Shown here: positions 53,896 through 63,403 of the stretch, in pieces | How the letters are laid out: each line of letters opens with the position of its first letter | Position numbering within the stretch: the stretch's first letter is position 1 | Origin: JAWXBK01 sp040878185 | GTDB taxonomy: Bacteria; Pseudomonadota; Alphaproteobacteria; Dongiales; Dongiaceae | DNA: 64,000 bases | Direction: 5' to 3' | Assembly (NCBI GenBank): GCA_040878185.1 | Contig: JBBDMS010000022.1 | Location: forward strand, 1 to 64,000 | Notes under the pieces: generated by a model | Seen by the model: only the letters and a program-made list of their open reading frames with translations | Database searches by the model: none | What the model was told of the DNA's origin: nothing | Program-made: the position numbers and the translations under genes

Positions 53896-54501
53896 TTACG
53901 CCGATTTGCGCAGCATCGGCGCATCCGCGTTATGCCCGGCGAGACGGAGGAAGTTCGCCAGGATGCGATGCCCGTGCTGTGATTCGATGCTCTCCGGATG
54001 GAATTGCACGCCCCAGAGCGGAAGCTTGCGATGCCGCAGCGCCATGACGATGCCGTCATCGGTCTCTGCGGTCACTTCGAGGGCGGCGGGGAACGTCGCG
54101 CGCTCGACGATCAGCGAATGGTAGCGCGTCGCGACGAACGGCCCGTCGATGCCGTCGAACAATTCGTTGCCGCTGTGGCGGATGCTGCTCAGTTTGCCGT
54201 GCATCGGCGTCGGCGCGCGCACGACGTCGCCGCCAAAGACCTGGCCGATCGCCTGGTGGCCGAGGCAGACGCCGAACAGCGGAATCTTGCCGGCGGCGGC
54301 CTTCACCAGATCGAGGCAGATGCCGGCCTGGTTCGGCGTGGCGGGGCCGGGCGAGAGGATGATGCCCTGGGGTGCCGCAGCCATAACCTCGTCGACCGTA
54401 ATCTGGTCGTTGCGGTGGACGCGCATGGTCGCCCCCAGCTCACCCAGATAATGGTAGAGGTTGTAGGTAAAGCTGTCGTAGTTATCGATTAAGATAAACA
54501 T
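53896..54501 (-). CDS. trpG: Anthranilate synthase component II (glutamine amidotransferase)
   Basis: A glutaminase subunit (201 aa) that feeds ammonia to TrpE. The class I triad is visible: Cys in GVCLGHQAIG, and His and Glu in GVQFHPESIES. It starts MFILIDNYDSFTYNLYHYLG. It is the first gene of the trpGDC-moaCA run and is not adjacent to trpE here; a + strand gene lies between them. The start at 54501 is chosen from the family N-terminus. Confidence 0.96.
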   Translation of the reverse strand: MFILIDNYDSFTYNLYHYLGELGATMRVHRNDQITVDEVMAAAPQGIILSPGPATPNQAGICLDLVKAAAGKIPLFGVCLGHQAIGQVFGGDVVRAPTPMHGKLSSIRHSGNELFDGIDGPFVATRYHSLIVERATFPAALEVTAETDDGIVMALRHRKLPLWGVQFHPESIESQHGHRILANFLRLAGHNADAPMLRKSA

Positions 54502-54555
54502 ATCAGCGTACTGCCGGCTATTTCTCAGGCAATGCCGAAGCACCGCCACCGCCTG

Positions 54556-54561
54556 TTTATA
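54556..54561 (-). promoter_or_regulatory. Possible -10 element for trpG operon
   Basis: Read on the - strand this is TATAAA, about 55 bp before the trpG ATG. The corresponding -35 position (17-bp spacing) is poor. A promoter is needed in this divergent gap because trpE is separated from trpG, but this element is only a weak candidate. Confidence 0.3.
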
Positions 54562-54675
54562 TCAGGTCGTCCAAGCCCGCGAAAGCAAGCCGCCCGGCGG
54601 GTCGGGCCCGAATCATGCTATCCGGCGATTCCGAACGGAGACCCCAACGGAGACGCCAAGAGGAGACGGCGGTCG

Positions 54676-55836
54676 ATGGCGAGCGCGCGGCGAAGCAAGG
54701 CGGGCGGCAAGAGCAAGGGATGGCTCGCGACCTGGCGCGGCCGGCTCGGGCTCGGCACAACCTCCGCGAAGGTCGCCGGCGGCAAGCGACGCAAGACGAG
54801 CGCGTCGCCGCAGCGGCTGGTCTGGATCGTCGTCGTGTTCGCGCTCGGTCTGCTCGCCGGCGCGATCGGTCTCTATGCCGTCGGCGCCAACCAGCGCGGC
54901 AAGGGGCCAACCATCGCCGAACCTGCCGTAACGCCGGCACCAATATTGGATGCGGCAACCGAAGAGCCAGGTATCGGCGACATCATCGCGGCTTTGCCCG
55001 AACCGGTCGCCGAACCCGCACCCGCACCGGAACCCGCCGCGATCGCGACACCGACGTCACCGGTCGACCTCGCATCGATCGCGCTGCCGGCAACGCCGAC
55101 GCCCTCGTCGGGCGCATGGCTGGCGAACGCGCTGCCGCCCGTCGATTCCGCTGGCAACGCAATGATCGCAATCGTGATCGACGATGTCGGTGTCGACCGG
55201 CCGAATGCGGATGCAGCGCTCGCCTTGCCGGCGCCCGTGACGCTTTCGCTGATGAGCTATGCCGACGATCTGCCGGCGCTCGCCGTCAGCGCCCGCGCGC
55301 AGGGCCACGAGCTGATGCTGCATCTGCCGATGCAGCCGCTCGATCAAGGCGTCGATGCCGGCACGAACAGCCTGCGCGTCGATCAGAGCCCGGCCGAGTT
55401 AGAGGCGGCGCTCGACTGGGCGCTGGCACGCTTCGATGGCTATATCGGCGTCAACAACCATATGGGCAGCGCGTTCACACGATCGCCGGCCCAGATGGCT
55501 GTGGTGCTGAGCGAACTGCACCGACGCGGGCTGATGTTCCTCGATTCCCGCACCGTCGCCGATAGTGCGGGCGGCGCGATTGCCGCACGGCTCGGTCTGC
55601 CGCATCTCGATCGCGACATTTTCCTCGACAACGATCCGTCGCCCGCGGCGATCGCGGCGCAGCTCGCCGAACTCGAGCGCATAGCGCGCGAGAAGGGCTT
55701 CGCGATCGGCATCGGGCATCCGTACCCGTCAACGATCGCAGCCTTGCAAAGCTGGATCCCCGAACTCGCCGCGCGCGGCATCGTCATCGTGCCGGTGAGC
55801 ACGATCCTGCGAAAGAAGCTCGGCGTGGCCGGCTAA
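54676..55836 (+). CDS. Divergent polysaccharide deacetylase family protein
   Basis: A 386-residue protein. A basic N-terminus is followed by one membrane helix (about residues 46-70, RLVWIVVVFALGLLAGAIG), a Pro/Ala/Glu-rich linker, and a C-terminal domain of the YibQ/DUF610 polysaccharide-deacetylase type from about residue 160. That domain has IAIVIDDVGVDRPNADAALA, LMLHLPMQPLDQG, NNHMGSAFTRSP and AIGIGHPYPSTI. It probably acts in the periplasm on an envelope glycan; the substrate is unknown. ATG 54676 follows an AGGAGA site. It splits the trp genes. Confidence 0.88.
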   Translation: MASARRSKAGGKSKGWLATWRGRLGLGTTSAKVAGGKRRKTSASPQRLVWIVVVFALGLLAGAIGLYAVGANQRGKGPTIAEPAVTPAPILDAATEEPGIGDIIAALPEPVAEPAPAPEPAAIATPTSPVDLASIALPATPTPSSGAWLANALPPVDSAGNAMIAIVIDDVGVDRPNADAALALPAPVTLSLMSYADDLPALAVSARAQGHELMLHLPMQPLDQGVDAGTNSLRVDQSPAELEAALDWALARFDGYIGVNNHMGSAFTRSPAQMAVVLSELHRRGLMFLDSRTVADSAGGAIAARLGLPHLDRDIFLDNDPSPAAIAAQLAELERIAREKGFAIGIGHPYPSTIAALQSWIPELAARGIVIVPVSTILRKKLGVAG

Positions 55837-55843
55837 CGCTGGA

Positions 55844-57364
55844 CTACCGATTGCCCCCGGTTTCGCCGGCGAAGCGCACGGCTTCCTGCGCGGCGCGGAC
55901 GAGGGCGCGGGCCTTGTGATGGCATTCCTGATACTCGCTCTCGGCCACGCTGTCGGTGACGATGCCGCCGCCGGCCTGCACATACATGCGCCCATCCTTC
56001 ACGATCGCGGTCCGAAGCGCGATGCAGGTATCCATCGCGCCGTCCGCGCCGAAATAGCCGATCGCGCCGGCATAGATGCCGCGCCGTTCCGGCTCGAGCT
56101 CGTCGATGATCTCCATCGCCCGCACCTTGGGCGCACCCGAGACGGTGCCGGCAGGAAATCCGGCCATCAGCGCATCGATCGCATCATGCGCCGGGTCGAT
56201 CCGGCCTTCGACGTTCGAGACGATGTGCATGACGTGGGAATAATTCTCGATCTTCATCTTCTCGGTGACGTGCACGCTGCCAATCTGCGCGACGCGGCCG
56301 ACGTCGTTGCGGCCGAGATCGAGCAGCATCAGATGCTCGGCCAGTTCCTTCGGATCCGACAGCAGGTCGGCGGCATTGGCGCGATCCTCGTCGCCCGTCG
56401 CACCGCGCGGGCGCGTGCCGGCGATCGGGCGGATCGTCACCGTGCCGTCGCGCAGCCGCACCAGGATTTCGGGGCTCGATCCGACGACCGAGAATTTGTC
56501 GAAATCGAGATAGAACAAAAACGGCGAGGGGTTGAGCCGGCGCAGCGAGCGATAAAGCGCGATCGGCGGCAAGGCGAATGGCATCGAAAAGCGCTGCGAA
56601 AGAACGACCTGAAAGATATCGCCGGCGAGGATGTACTCCTTCGCACGCGCGACCATCGCGTGATACTGCTCGCGGGTCAGGCTTGATCCCGGTTCCGGCA
56701 CCGAGAGCGACGCGTCCTCGCGGCTCTGTCGTCCGGGCAAACTGCGATCGAGATCGGCCACCACATCGGAGAGCCGTTCGAGCGCCTGGTTGTAGGCGGC
56801 GCGCGCGCCGAGCTGCCCGTCGGGCCGAGCCGGCGTCACCAGGGTCATATGGTCTTCGATATTGTCGAAGATCGCGATCACGGTCGGCCGCAGGAACATG
56901 CCTTCGGGCAAGGCCAGCGGGTCGGGCTTGTCGGTCGGCAGCCGTTCGATCAGCCGCACCATGTCGTAGCCCATATAGCCGAACAGCCCGGCCGCCATCG
57001 GCGGCAGCTTCTCCGGCAGATCGACTTTGCATTCCTCGATCAGCGCGCGCAGGGAATCGAGCGTCGGCTTCGCTTCCTTGACGAACGTATCGGGCTCGAA
57101 ACGCGCCTGGCGATTGATCTCCGCGACACGGCCGGTGCAGCGCCAGATCAGGTCGGGTTTCAGTCCGATGAACGAATAGCGGCCGCGCACGGCACCGCCC
57201 TCGACCGATTCCAGGAGGAAACTGTAAGGCCGCCCGTCGGCGAGCTTGAGCATCGCCGAGACCGGCGTCTCGAGATCGGCGACCAACCGCGTCCAGACGA
57301 GCTGCGGCCGGCCGGCATCCCAGCCCGCGGCGAAGGTTTCGAAATCGGGTTCGAAGCGGGCCAT
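55844..57364 (-). CDS. trpE: Anthranilate synthase component I
   Basis: The chorismate-using subunit (506 aa) of the committed step of tryptophan synthesis. Chorismate-binding motifs are AGDIFQVVLSQRFSMPFAL, SSPEILVRLRDG, IAGTRPRGATGDEDRANA, DLGRNDVGRVAQIG and KIENYSHVMHIVSNVEG. The N-terminal regulatory region has SFLLESVEGG, the expected Trp-feedback site. It begins 8 bp after ppiD, so it is cotranscribed with it, and no leader-peptide attenuator is possible immediately upstream. Confidence 0.96.
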   Translation of the reverse strand: MARFEPDFETFAAGWDAGRPQLVWTRLVADLETPVSAMLKLADGRPYSFLLESVEGGAVRGRYSFIGLKPDLIWRCTGRVAEINRQARFEPDTFVKEAKPTLDSLRALIEECKVDLPEKLPPMAAGLFGYMGYDMVRLIERLPTDKPDPLALPEGMFLRPTVIAIFDNIEDHMTLVTPARPDGQLGARAAYNQALERLSDVVADLDRSLPGRQSREDASLSVPEPGSSLTREQYHAMVARAKEYILAGDIFQVVLSQRFSMPFALPPIALYRSLRRLNPSPFLFYLDFDKFSVVGSSPEILVRLRDGTVTIRPIAGTRPRGATGDEDRANAADLLSDPKELAEHLMLLDLGRNDVGRVAQIGSVHVTEKMKIENYSHVMHIVSNVEGRIDPAHDAIDALMAGFPAGTVSGAPKVRAMEIIDELEPERRGIYAGAIGYFGADGAMDTCIALRTAIVKDGRMYVQAGGGIVTDSVAESEYQECHHKARALVRAAQEAVRFAGETGGNR

Positions 57365-57372
57365 CGCGCGGC

Positions 57373-59271
57373 TCAGAACTGCTCTTCTGCTTCGAGCGCC
57401 GCTTCGTCGATCTCGACCGGATAGCGAACGCGCAACGCATTCGCCATGCTGGTGACGATATCGCCCGCGACACCGGCCTTCATCTGATCGCGCAGCGCGT
57501 CGACCAGTTCGGCTTCGGCGGTACGATCGGCCGGCGTGACATCCTTCAGCACCGCGACGACGAAACCACCGGTGACAGGGCCGGCAACAGCCGCGCCCGG
57601 TGCCAGCGCGAAGAGGCCACCGGTCAGCGACGAGGGCAGATTGGCGGCGCTGTCGCCCTGGGTGCGGGTCAGCGGCGTGCTGGTCGCGACCGGCAGATTT
57701 TCTTCCGCCGCGATCGTCGCGAGCGGCGTGCCGGCATTGACGCGATCGGCGATCGCTTTCGCCTTTTCCTCGGCAAGGCGCTGCCGCTCCTGCTCGGTCC
57801 ATGCCGCGAGCGCATCGGCGCGGATTTCATCGAGCGGACGCAGCGCGGGCGGCGTCACCCCATTCACCTGCACGATCGCATAGCCGTTGCCGTCAGGATC
57901 TTCCGAGAGCAGGCTCGTTTCGCCGGATTCCGTCGCAAAGGCGAGGCTGGCGATGAACCCGGCGGGATCGTCGGCAATGACCGGATTTCCGTCAGGACCG
58001 TTGCCATAGGCATCGACCGCATCGGCGGTCACGGCCACGATACCGGCCGTGGATGCGGCATCCGCGAGCGATGCGCCGGCGGCGAGCTCGTCATCGATCA
58101 GGTTGGCGGCTTCGATCATGCGATCGACCGAGATTTCCTGCCTCATCTCCTGTTCGAGCAGATCGCGCACATCCTCGAAGCTTGGCGAGTGGGCCGGCGT
58201 GATGGCGTTGACGCGGATCACATGGAAACCGAGTGGCGTTTCGATCGGGCCGGCGATGGCGCCCATCTCGGTCGCAAAGGCGGTCTCGACCAGCACCGCT
58301 AGATCGCCGGCAAGGTCGGTCATCTCCATCTCGCCGAGATCGACCGGACCCGACCCGGTCAGCTCCTGCGAGACGGCGTTGAAATCCTCGCCCGCATTGA
58401 TCCGTTCGACGCCGGCGGATGCGCTCTCGCCATCAGCGAACAGGATCTGTTCGACGATACGCCGCTCGGGCTGATCGAATTCCGCGCGCCGCGCTTCGTA
58501 CTCTTCGCGGAGCTGCGCCTCATCGATGAGGATGGTGCTGGCGACGCTTTCTTCCGTCAGGCGGAGATACTCGATGCCGCGATACTCCGGCGCCATGAAA
58601 CGATCGGGATTGGCCTGGTGATAGGCATCCAGCGTCGCATCGTCCGGTGGCGTCGGCTCGGGGAATGACCCCGCCAAGATCAGCAGCGTGTCCGCGCTGC
58701 GCTTTTGGGCACGGTAATCGTAGAGCAGATCGACCAGCGCATCGCTCGGATGCGCGCCCGCCGTGGCGGCGATCAGCAACTGGTCGCGCATGATTTCGCG
58801 CCGCAGCGTTTCGATCAGGCCCGCCTCGTTGAGATTCGCGCGGCGCATCATTTCGTTGAGCCGCGCCATGTCGATGTTTCCCGCCGCATCGACCAGCCCC
58901 GGTTCGGAGGCAAGGCGCGACATCGCCTGGCTATCGGATGCCGTCACGCCGAGATCCTCGGCATAATTGTCGTAGAGTGTGCGATTGACCAATGTCTGTA
59001 CGGCGGAATCCATCAGCCCCATCGACCGCGCGCGCTCGGCGTCGATCGTCGTGCCGAAGGCCTCGCTCACCTGCTCGGTCAGATTGCTGAATTCGCGATC
59101 GACCTGTTCGCGATAGAGCTTCGCATCGCCGACCTGGATGACCGGCGCCACGACGGTACGGCTCCGCAACAGGTCGCCGGGCCCGAGGCTGAGGATCAGG
59201 CCGCCGGCCACAAGGAGGCCCAAGACCCCCAGCACCCATTTGGCGACCTTCGATTTCATGGCGATCAGCAT
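57373..59271 (-). CDS. ppiD: PpiD-type periplasmic peptidyl-prolyl isomerase
   Basis: A membrane-anchored chaperone (632 aa) at the exit of the Sec translocon. One N-terminal helix lies at about residues 12-30 (WVLGVLGLLVAGGLILSLG). It is followed by a SurA-N/PpiD-N chaperone domain, a parvulin domain at about residues 255-350 (RRIVEQILFADG to TPLGFHVIRVNAIT), and a long C-terminal segment. The start at 59271 gives a short basic N-terminus; ATG 59259 is an alternative. It leads a ppiD-trpE transcription unit and is divergent from tpiA, the common alphaproteobacterial layout. Confidence 0.92.
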   Translation of the reverse strand: MLIAMKSKVAKWVLGVLGLLVAGGLILSLGPGDLLRSRTVVAPVIQVGDAKLYREQVDREFSNLTEQVSEAFGTTIDAERARSMGLMDSAVQTLVNRTLYDNYAEDLGVTASDSQAMSRLASEPGLVDAAGNIDMARLNEMMRRANLNEAGLIETLRREIMRDQLLIAATAGAHPSDALVDLLYDYRAQKRSADTLLILAGSFPEPTPPDDATLDAYHQANPDRFMAPEYRGIEYLRLTEESVASTILIDEAQLREEYEARRAEFDQPERRIVEQILFADGESASAGVERINAGEDFNAVSQELTGSGPVDLGEMEMTDLAGDLAVLVETAFATEMGAIAGPIETPLGFHVIRVNAITPAHSPSFEDVRDLLEQEMRQEISVDRMIEAANLIDDELAAGASLADAASTAGIVAVTADAVDAYGNGPDGNPVIADDPAGFIASLAFATESGETSLLSEDPDGNGYAIVQVNGVTPPALRPLDEIRADALAAWTEQERQRLAEEKAKAIADRVNAGTPLATIAAEENLPVATSTPLTRTQGDSAANLPSSLTGGLFALAPGAAVAGPVTGGFVVAVLKDVTPADRTAEAELVDALRDQMKAGVAGDIVTSMANALRVRYPVEIDEAALEAEEQF

Positions 59272-59349
59272 GGCGGTCGTTCTCTTCTGTGCGTGCTCTT
59301 GTGTGCAGGAAATTGCCGCGGTCGGCTGGCCCGGTCCGAAGCGCGCGGC

Positions 59350-59378
59350 ATGATAGGAGCCGGATTCCATAGCGGCAA
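59350..59378 (-). promoter_or_regulatory. Predicted sigma70 promoter of ppiD-trpE
   Basis: On the - strand, TTGCCG (59378-59373) and TATCAT (59355-59350) are 17 bp apart. The -10 matches consensus at five of six positions. Transcription would start near 59343, about 72 nt before the ppiD ATG. Confidence 0.55.
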
Positions 59379-59448
59379 CCGGCGATTGGCGCGCTGCGGC
59401 GGCCATGCTAGGACGCGCCAGCGGCGGAAAAATGGGAGCGGAACAACG

Positions 59449-60231
59449 ATGGCCAAGGGCAGGGCGGTTGGGGGCAAGCTGATCGCCGGTAACTGGAAGA
59501 TGAACGGGCTGCGCGCCGATGGCGTGGCGCTCGCCTCGGCCATCGCGGACTGGGCACGCCAGCAAGGCACCCTCCCGCAAGGCAACCCGACCTCGACATT
59601 GCTGCTCTGCCCGCCGGCCACGCTGATCGGGGCGGTCGGTGCTGCCATCGCCGGCAGCCCCGTTATGCTCGGCGCCCAGGATTGCCACGACGCCGCCAAA
59701 GGCGCGCATACCGGCGATATCGCAGCGCCGATGCTGGCCGATCTTGGCTGCCGCTATGTGATCGTCGGACACTCGGAGCGGCGTCAGAACCATCACGAGA
59801 ATGACGCGCTGGTCGCGGCGAAGGCGGCGGCGGTGCATAAAGCCGGGCTGATCGCCATCGTCTGCGTCGGCGAAACCGAGGCGGAGCGCGATTGCGGCGC
59901 GGCGCTCGCCGTCGTTTCGCGGCAGCTCGAGGGCTCGCTGCCCGAGGGCGCGACGGCGGAAAACAGCGTGATCGCTTACGAACCGGTCTGGGCGATCGGT
60001 ACCGGGCGAGTGCCGGCGGCTTCCGACGTTGGCGAGATGCACGCCCATATGCGGCGGCTGGTCGCAAAGCGGCTGGCCGATGGCACCGATCTCCGGCTGC
60101 TCTATGGCGGCTCCGTCAAAGCCGAAAATGCCGCCGAACTGCTGGCGATCGCCGATGTCGACGGCGCGCTGGTCGGCGGCGCCAGCCTCGACGCCAAGGC
60201 CTTCACCGGCATCGCGGCGGCAGCCCGGTAG
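59449..60231 (+). CDS. tpiA: Triose-phosphate isomerase
   Basis: A glycolytic TIM-barrel enzyme (260 aa). The catalytic residues are all present: Lys in AGNWKMNG, His in VIVGHSERRQ, and Glu in AYEPVWAIGTG. The phosphate loop is LLYGGSVKAENAAELL. The start at 59449 adds nine residues before the conserved core. In-frame open sequence upstream is antisense to ppiD and not family-like. Confidence 0.97.
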   Translation: MAKGRAVGGKLIAGNWKMNGLRADGVALASAIADWARQQGTLPQGNPTSTLLLCPPATLIGAVGAAIAGSPVMLGAQDCHDAAKGAHTGDIAAPMLADLGCRYVIVGHSERRQNHHENDALVAAKAAAVHKAGLIAIVCVGETEAERDCGAALAVVSRQLEGSLPEGATAENSVIAYEPVWAIGTGRVPAASDVGEMHAHMRRLVAKRLADGTDLRLLYGGSVKAENAAELLAIADVDGALVGGASLDAKAFTGIAAAAR

Positions 60232-60373
60232 ACCGTCCCGGCTGAGCCGCCCCCTAGCATCGAGGGCCCGAACGCGCTAAAAGGCCGGCCGCTGCGGTCT
60301 GCGCCGGCATAAGCCCTTTCGGAGCCGGATCGCGCCACCGCCCGCAACGTCCAACCGACCGCCGAAGGCGTCC

Positions 60374-60766
60374 ATGCAAGAAGTCCTGCTTGTCATCCAT
60401 CTGCTGATCGCGATCGCATTGATCGGTGTAATCCTCGTGCAGCGTAACGAGGGCGGGGCGGGTCTCGCCGGCCTCGGCGGGGGCGGCGGCGGCGGGGCCG
60501 GCGGCATGGCCGGTTTTATGACCGGGCGCGGCCAGGCCAATCTCCTGACGCGGCTGACTGCCGGGCTGGTGGTCGCCTTTTTCGTGACGTCGATCACGCT
60601 CGGCATCCTGGCGAGCGGTGCGTCCGAGCGTCCGTCGCTGTTCGATCAGCTCCAGCTGCCGACCGGGACCACGACCGACGAGCCGTCGACCGAGGAAGAG
60701 CCGGCGGCCGATTCGGTGCCCGCGGAACCCGAGTCTGACGCACCGAGCGTTCCGGTCAGCGAATAG
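60374..60766 (+). CDS. secG: Preprotein translocase subunit SecG
   Basis: A small subunit of the SecYEG channel (130 aa). Helix 1 (residues 4-22) and helix 2 (about 62-82) flank a very glycine-rich loop (residues 27-48, including GGGGGGGAGG), with ILVQRNEGGAGL typical of SecG. An acidic Pro/Glu/Ser tail of about 40 residues follows, common in alphaproteobacteria. It lies in the conserved tpiA-secG-pyrG order. Confidence 0.93.
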   Translation: MQEVLLVIHLLIAIALIGVILVQRNEGGAGLAGLGGGGGGGAGGMAGFMTGRGQANLLTRLTAGLVVAFFVTSITLGILASGASERPSLFDQLQLPTGTTTDEPSTEEEPAADSVPAEPESDAPSVPVSE

Positions 60767-60780
60767 CCGCCGCAGGCGGC
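60766..60780 (+). terminator. Candidate hairpin at secG stop
   Basis: GCCGCC (60766-60771), loop GCA, GGCGGC (60775-60780) form a perfect 6-bp stem that begins at the last base of the secG stop codon. No T-run follows, so it could be a weak terminator or a 3'-end stabiliser. Confidence 0.35.
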
Positions 60781-60858
60781 CTCGAAATCATTGAACAATT
60801 CGTCGGACGCAACGCGACGCTTGCGGCCGCCCGGTCATCCGCGCCATAAGGCAAGTCC

Positions 60859-62484
60859 ATGACGCGGTTCATCTTCATCACCGGCGGCGTGGTCTCCTCT
60901 TTGGGCAAGGGTCTTTCGTCGGCAGCGCTCGGCGCGCTGCTGCAGGCGCGCGGCTACAAGGTCCGCCTGCGCAAGCTCGACCCCTATCTCAATGTCGATC
61001 CGGGCACGATGAGCCCGACCCAGCATGGCGAGGTTTATGTCACCGACGACGGCGCGGAAACCGACCTTGATCTGGGTCATTACGAACGCTTCACCGGTGT
61101 ATCGTCGAAACGCAGCGACAATGTCACGACCGGGCGCATCTATTCGAACGTGATCGCGCGCGAACGGCGCGGCGATTATCTCGGCGGCACCGTTCAGGTC
61201 ATTCCGCATGTCACCGACGCGATCAAGGAATTCATCCGCGCCGATATCGGCGACGAGGATTTCGTGCTGTGCGAGATCGGCGGCACGGTCGGCGATATCG
61301 AAAGCCTGCCGTTCCTCGAAGCGATCCGGCAGCTCGGCAACGAGCTCGGCAAGGAGCGCTCGGTATTCGTACATTTGACGCTGCTGCCCTACATTCCCTC
61401 GGCCGGCGAACTCAAGACGAAACCGACGCAGCATTCCGTCAAGGAACTGCAATCGGTCGGTATCCAGCCCGATATCCTGCTCTGCCGCTGCGACCGGCCG
61501 ATCCCGGCCGACGCGCGGCGCAAGATCGCGCTGTTCTGCAATATCAAGCCGGAATCGGTGATCCCCGCGCTCGACGTCGACACGATCTATCGCGTGCCGA
61601 TCGCCTATCACGCCGAAGGATTCGATACCCAGGTCTGCCGCCATTTCGGATTGACGACGCACGAGCCCGACCTGAGCGGTTGGGACCATATCGTCGAACG
61701 GCTGGTGCAGCCGGAGGGCGAGGTGACCATCGCCGTCGTTGGCAAATATGTCTCGCTGCTCGATTCCTACAAATCTCTCTCCGAAGCACTGACCCATGGC
61801 GGGATCGCCAACAACACACGGGTCAATCTCAACTGGATCGATTCTGAAATCTTCGAGCAGGAAGATGCGGTGCATCATCTCGAAGACGTGCACGCGATCC
61901 TGGTGCCCGGCGGGTTCGGCGAGCGCGGGTCGGAAGGCAAGGTCGCGGCGGCGCGGTTCGCGCGCGAACGCAACGTACCCTATTTCGGCATCTGCTTCGG
62001 CATGCAGATGGCGGTGATCGAGGCGGCGCGCAATCTCGCCGGTGTCGAGGGCGCGGGGTCGAGCGAGTTCGGTGTCGTGAAAGAGTCGGTCGTCGGTCTG
62101 ATGACCGAATGGCTGCGCGGGAACCAACTCGAGAAACGCAATGCGCGCGGCGATCTCGGCGGCACGATGCGCCTCGGCGCCTATGAATGCCGGTTGCTGC
62201 CCGGCAGCAAGGTGCACGACATTTACGGGCAGGACATCATCAGCGAGCGGCACCGCCACCGCTACGAAGTGAACGTCAACTACAAGGGCCGCCTCGAACA
62301 GGTGGGGCTGCGCTTTTCCGGCATGTCGCCCGACGGACTGCTGCCCGAAATCGTCGAGCTGGTCGATCACCCGTGGTTCGTGGGCGTTCAGTTCCATCCC
62401 GAGCTGAAATCGCGGCCGTTCGAGCCGCATCCCTTGTTCACCTCGTTCGTCGGCGCCGCGCTCGAGCAAAGCCGGCTGGTATAG
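60859..62484 (+). CDS. pyrG: CTP synthase
   Basis: Makes CTP from UTP and glutamine (541 aa). The synthetase domain has ITGGVVSSLGKGLSSAALG, the CTP-binding DPYLNVDPGTMSP, and GGTVGDIESLPFLEA. The glutaminase domain has the nucleophile in PYFGICFGMQMAVIEA and His/Glu in VGVQFHPELKSRPF. The length is normal. kdsA begins 9 bp later. Confidence 0.97.
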   Translation: MTRFIFITGGVVSSLGKGLSSAALGALLQARGYKVRLRKLDPYLNVDPGTMSPTQHGEVYVTDDGAETDLDLGHYERFTGVSSKRSDNVTTGRIYSNVIARERRGDYLGGTVQVIPHVTDAIKEFIRADIGDEDFVLCEIGGTVGDIESLPFLEAIRQLGNELGKERSVFVHLTLLPYIPSAGELKTKPTQHSVKELQSVGIQPDILLCRCDRPIPADARRKIALFCNIKPESVIPALDVDTIYRVPIAYHAEGFDTQVCRHFGLTTHEPDLSGWDHIVERLVQPEGEVTIAVVGKYVSLLDSYKSLSEALTHGGIANNTRVNLNWIDSEIFEQEDAVHHLEDVHAILVPGGFGERGSEGKVAAARFARERNVPYFGICFGMQMAVIEAARNLAGVEGAGSSEFGVVKESVVGLMTEWLRGNQLEKRNARGDLGGTMRLGAYECRLLPGSKVHDIYGQDIISERHRHRYEVNVNYKGRLEQVGLRFSGMSPDGLLPEIVELVDHPWFVGVQFHPELKSRPFEPHPLFTSFVGAALEQSRLV

Positions 62485-62493
62485 AGTAGCCGC

Positions 62494-63330
62494 ATGGCCG
62501 CCGCTCACACCGTCAAGATCCGCGATCTCGAAATCGCCAACGACCGGCCGCTGACCGTCATTGCCGGTCCCTGTGCGCTCGAAAGCCGCGATCACGCGCT
62601 CGAGGTGAGCGCCGCGCTCAAGGAAATAACGGCGAAGCTCGGCATCGGCCTCATCTACAAGACGAGCTTCGACAAGGCGAACCGCACCAGCGCCAATGCG
62701 GCGCGCGGCATCGGCATGGAACTCGGTCTGCCGATCCTCGCAGAGGTGCGCGAGACGACCGGCTTGCCCGTGCTCACCGACGTGCACGATGCGGCTCAAT
62801 GCAGGCCGGTCGGCGAGGTGGTCGACGTGCTGCAGATCCCGGCCTTTCTCTGTCGCCAGACCGATCTGCTGATCGCGGCGGGCGAAACCGGCAAGGCGGT
62901 CAACGTCAAGAAGGGCCAGTTTCTCGCGCCCTGGGACATGAAGAACGTCGTCGACAAGATCGCTTCGACCGGCAATCGCAACATCCTGCAGACCGAGCGC
63001 GGCGTTTCGTTCGGCTACAACACGCTGGTCTCGGATATGCGCGCGCTGCCGACGCTGAAAGCGAACGGCTATCCGGTCGTGTTCGATGCGACCCATTCGG
63101 TACAGCAGCCGGGCGGGCAGGGCACCGCCTCGGGCGGACAGCGCGAATTCGTGCCCGTTCTCGCGCGCGCCGCGATTGCGATCGGCGTTGCGGTCGTGTT
63201 CATCGAGACGCATCCCGATCCCGACAAGGCACCGTCCGACGGGCCGAACATGGTGCCGCTGAAGCAGCTTCCAGCACTCCTCGCCGATCTGATGGCGTTC
63301 GACAAACTGGCGAAGCAGCGGCCGCTTTAG
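62494..63330 (+). CDS. kdsA: 3-deoxy-8-phosphooctulonate synthase
   Basis: Makes Kdo-8-phosphate for the LPS inner core (278 aa). Diagnostic segments are IAGPCALESRDHALEVSA, YKTSFDKANRTSANAARG, LTDVHDAAQCRPVGEVVDVL, CRQTDLLIAAGETGKAVNVK, and DATHSVQQPGGQGTASGG. It lies between pyrG and eno, the usual alphaproteobacterial order. Its presence implies that the cell makes Kdo, so lipid A genes are expected elsewhere in the genome. Confidence 0.96.
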   Translation: MAAAHTVKIRDLEIANDRPLTVIAGPCALESRDHALEVSAALKEITAKLGIGLIYKTSFDKANRTSANAARGIGMELGLPILAEVRETTGLPVLTDVHDAAQCRPVGEVVDVLQIPAFLCRQTDLLIAAGETGKAVNVKKGQFLAPWDMKNVVDKIASTGNRNILQTERGVSFGYNTLVSDMRALPTLKANGYPVVFDATHSVQQPGGQGTASGGQREFVPVLARAAIAIGVAVVFIETHPDPDKAPSDGPNMVPLKQLPALLADLMAFDKLAKQRPL

Positions 63331-63350
63331 AACAGCGTCCTAGGCGTCCC

Positions 63351-63379
63351 TTGAGCCGCCGCAAAACCGGGCTTATAAG
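63351..63379 (+). promoter_or_regulatory. Predicted sigma70 promoter of eno
   Basis: TTGAGC (63351-63356) and TATAAG (63374-63379) are separated by 17 bp, in the 73-bp gap before eno. Transcription would start near 63386, giving a leader of about 18 nt with AAGGGAC as a ribosome-binding site. Confidence 0.6.
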
Positions 63380-63403
63380 CGGCGCGCATAAGGGACTTAA
63401 ATC

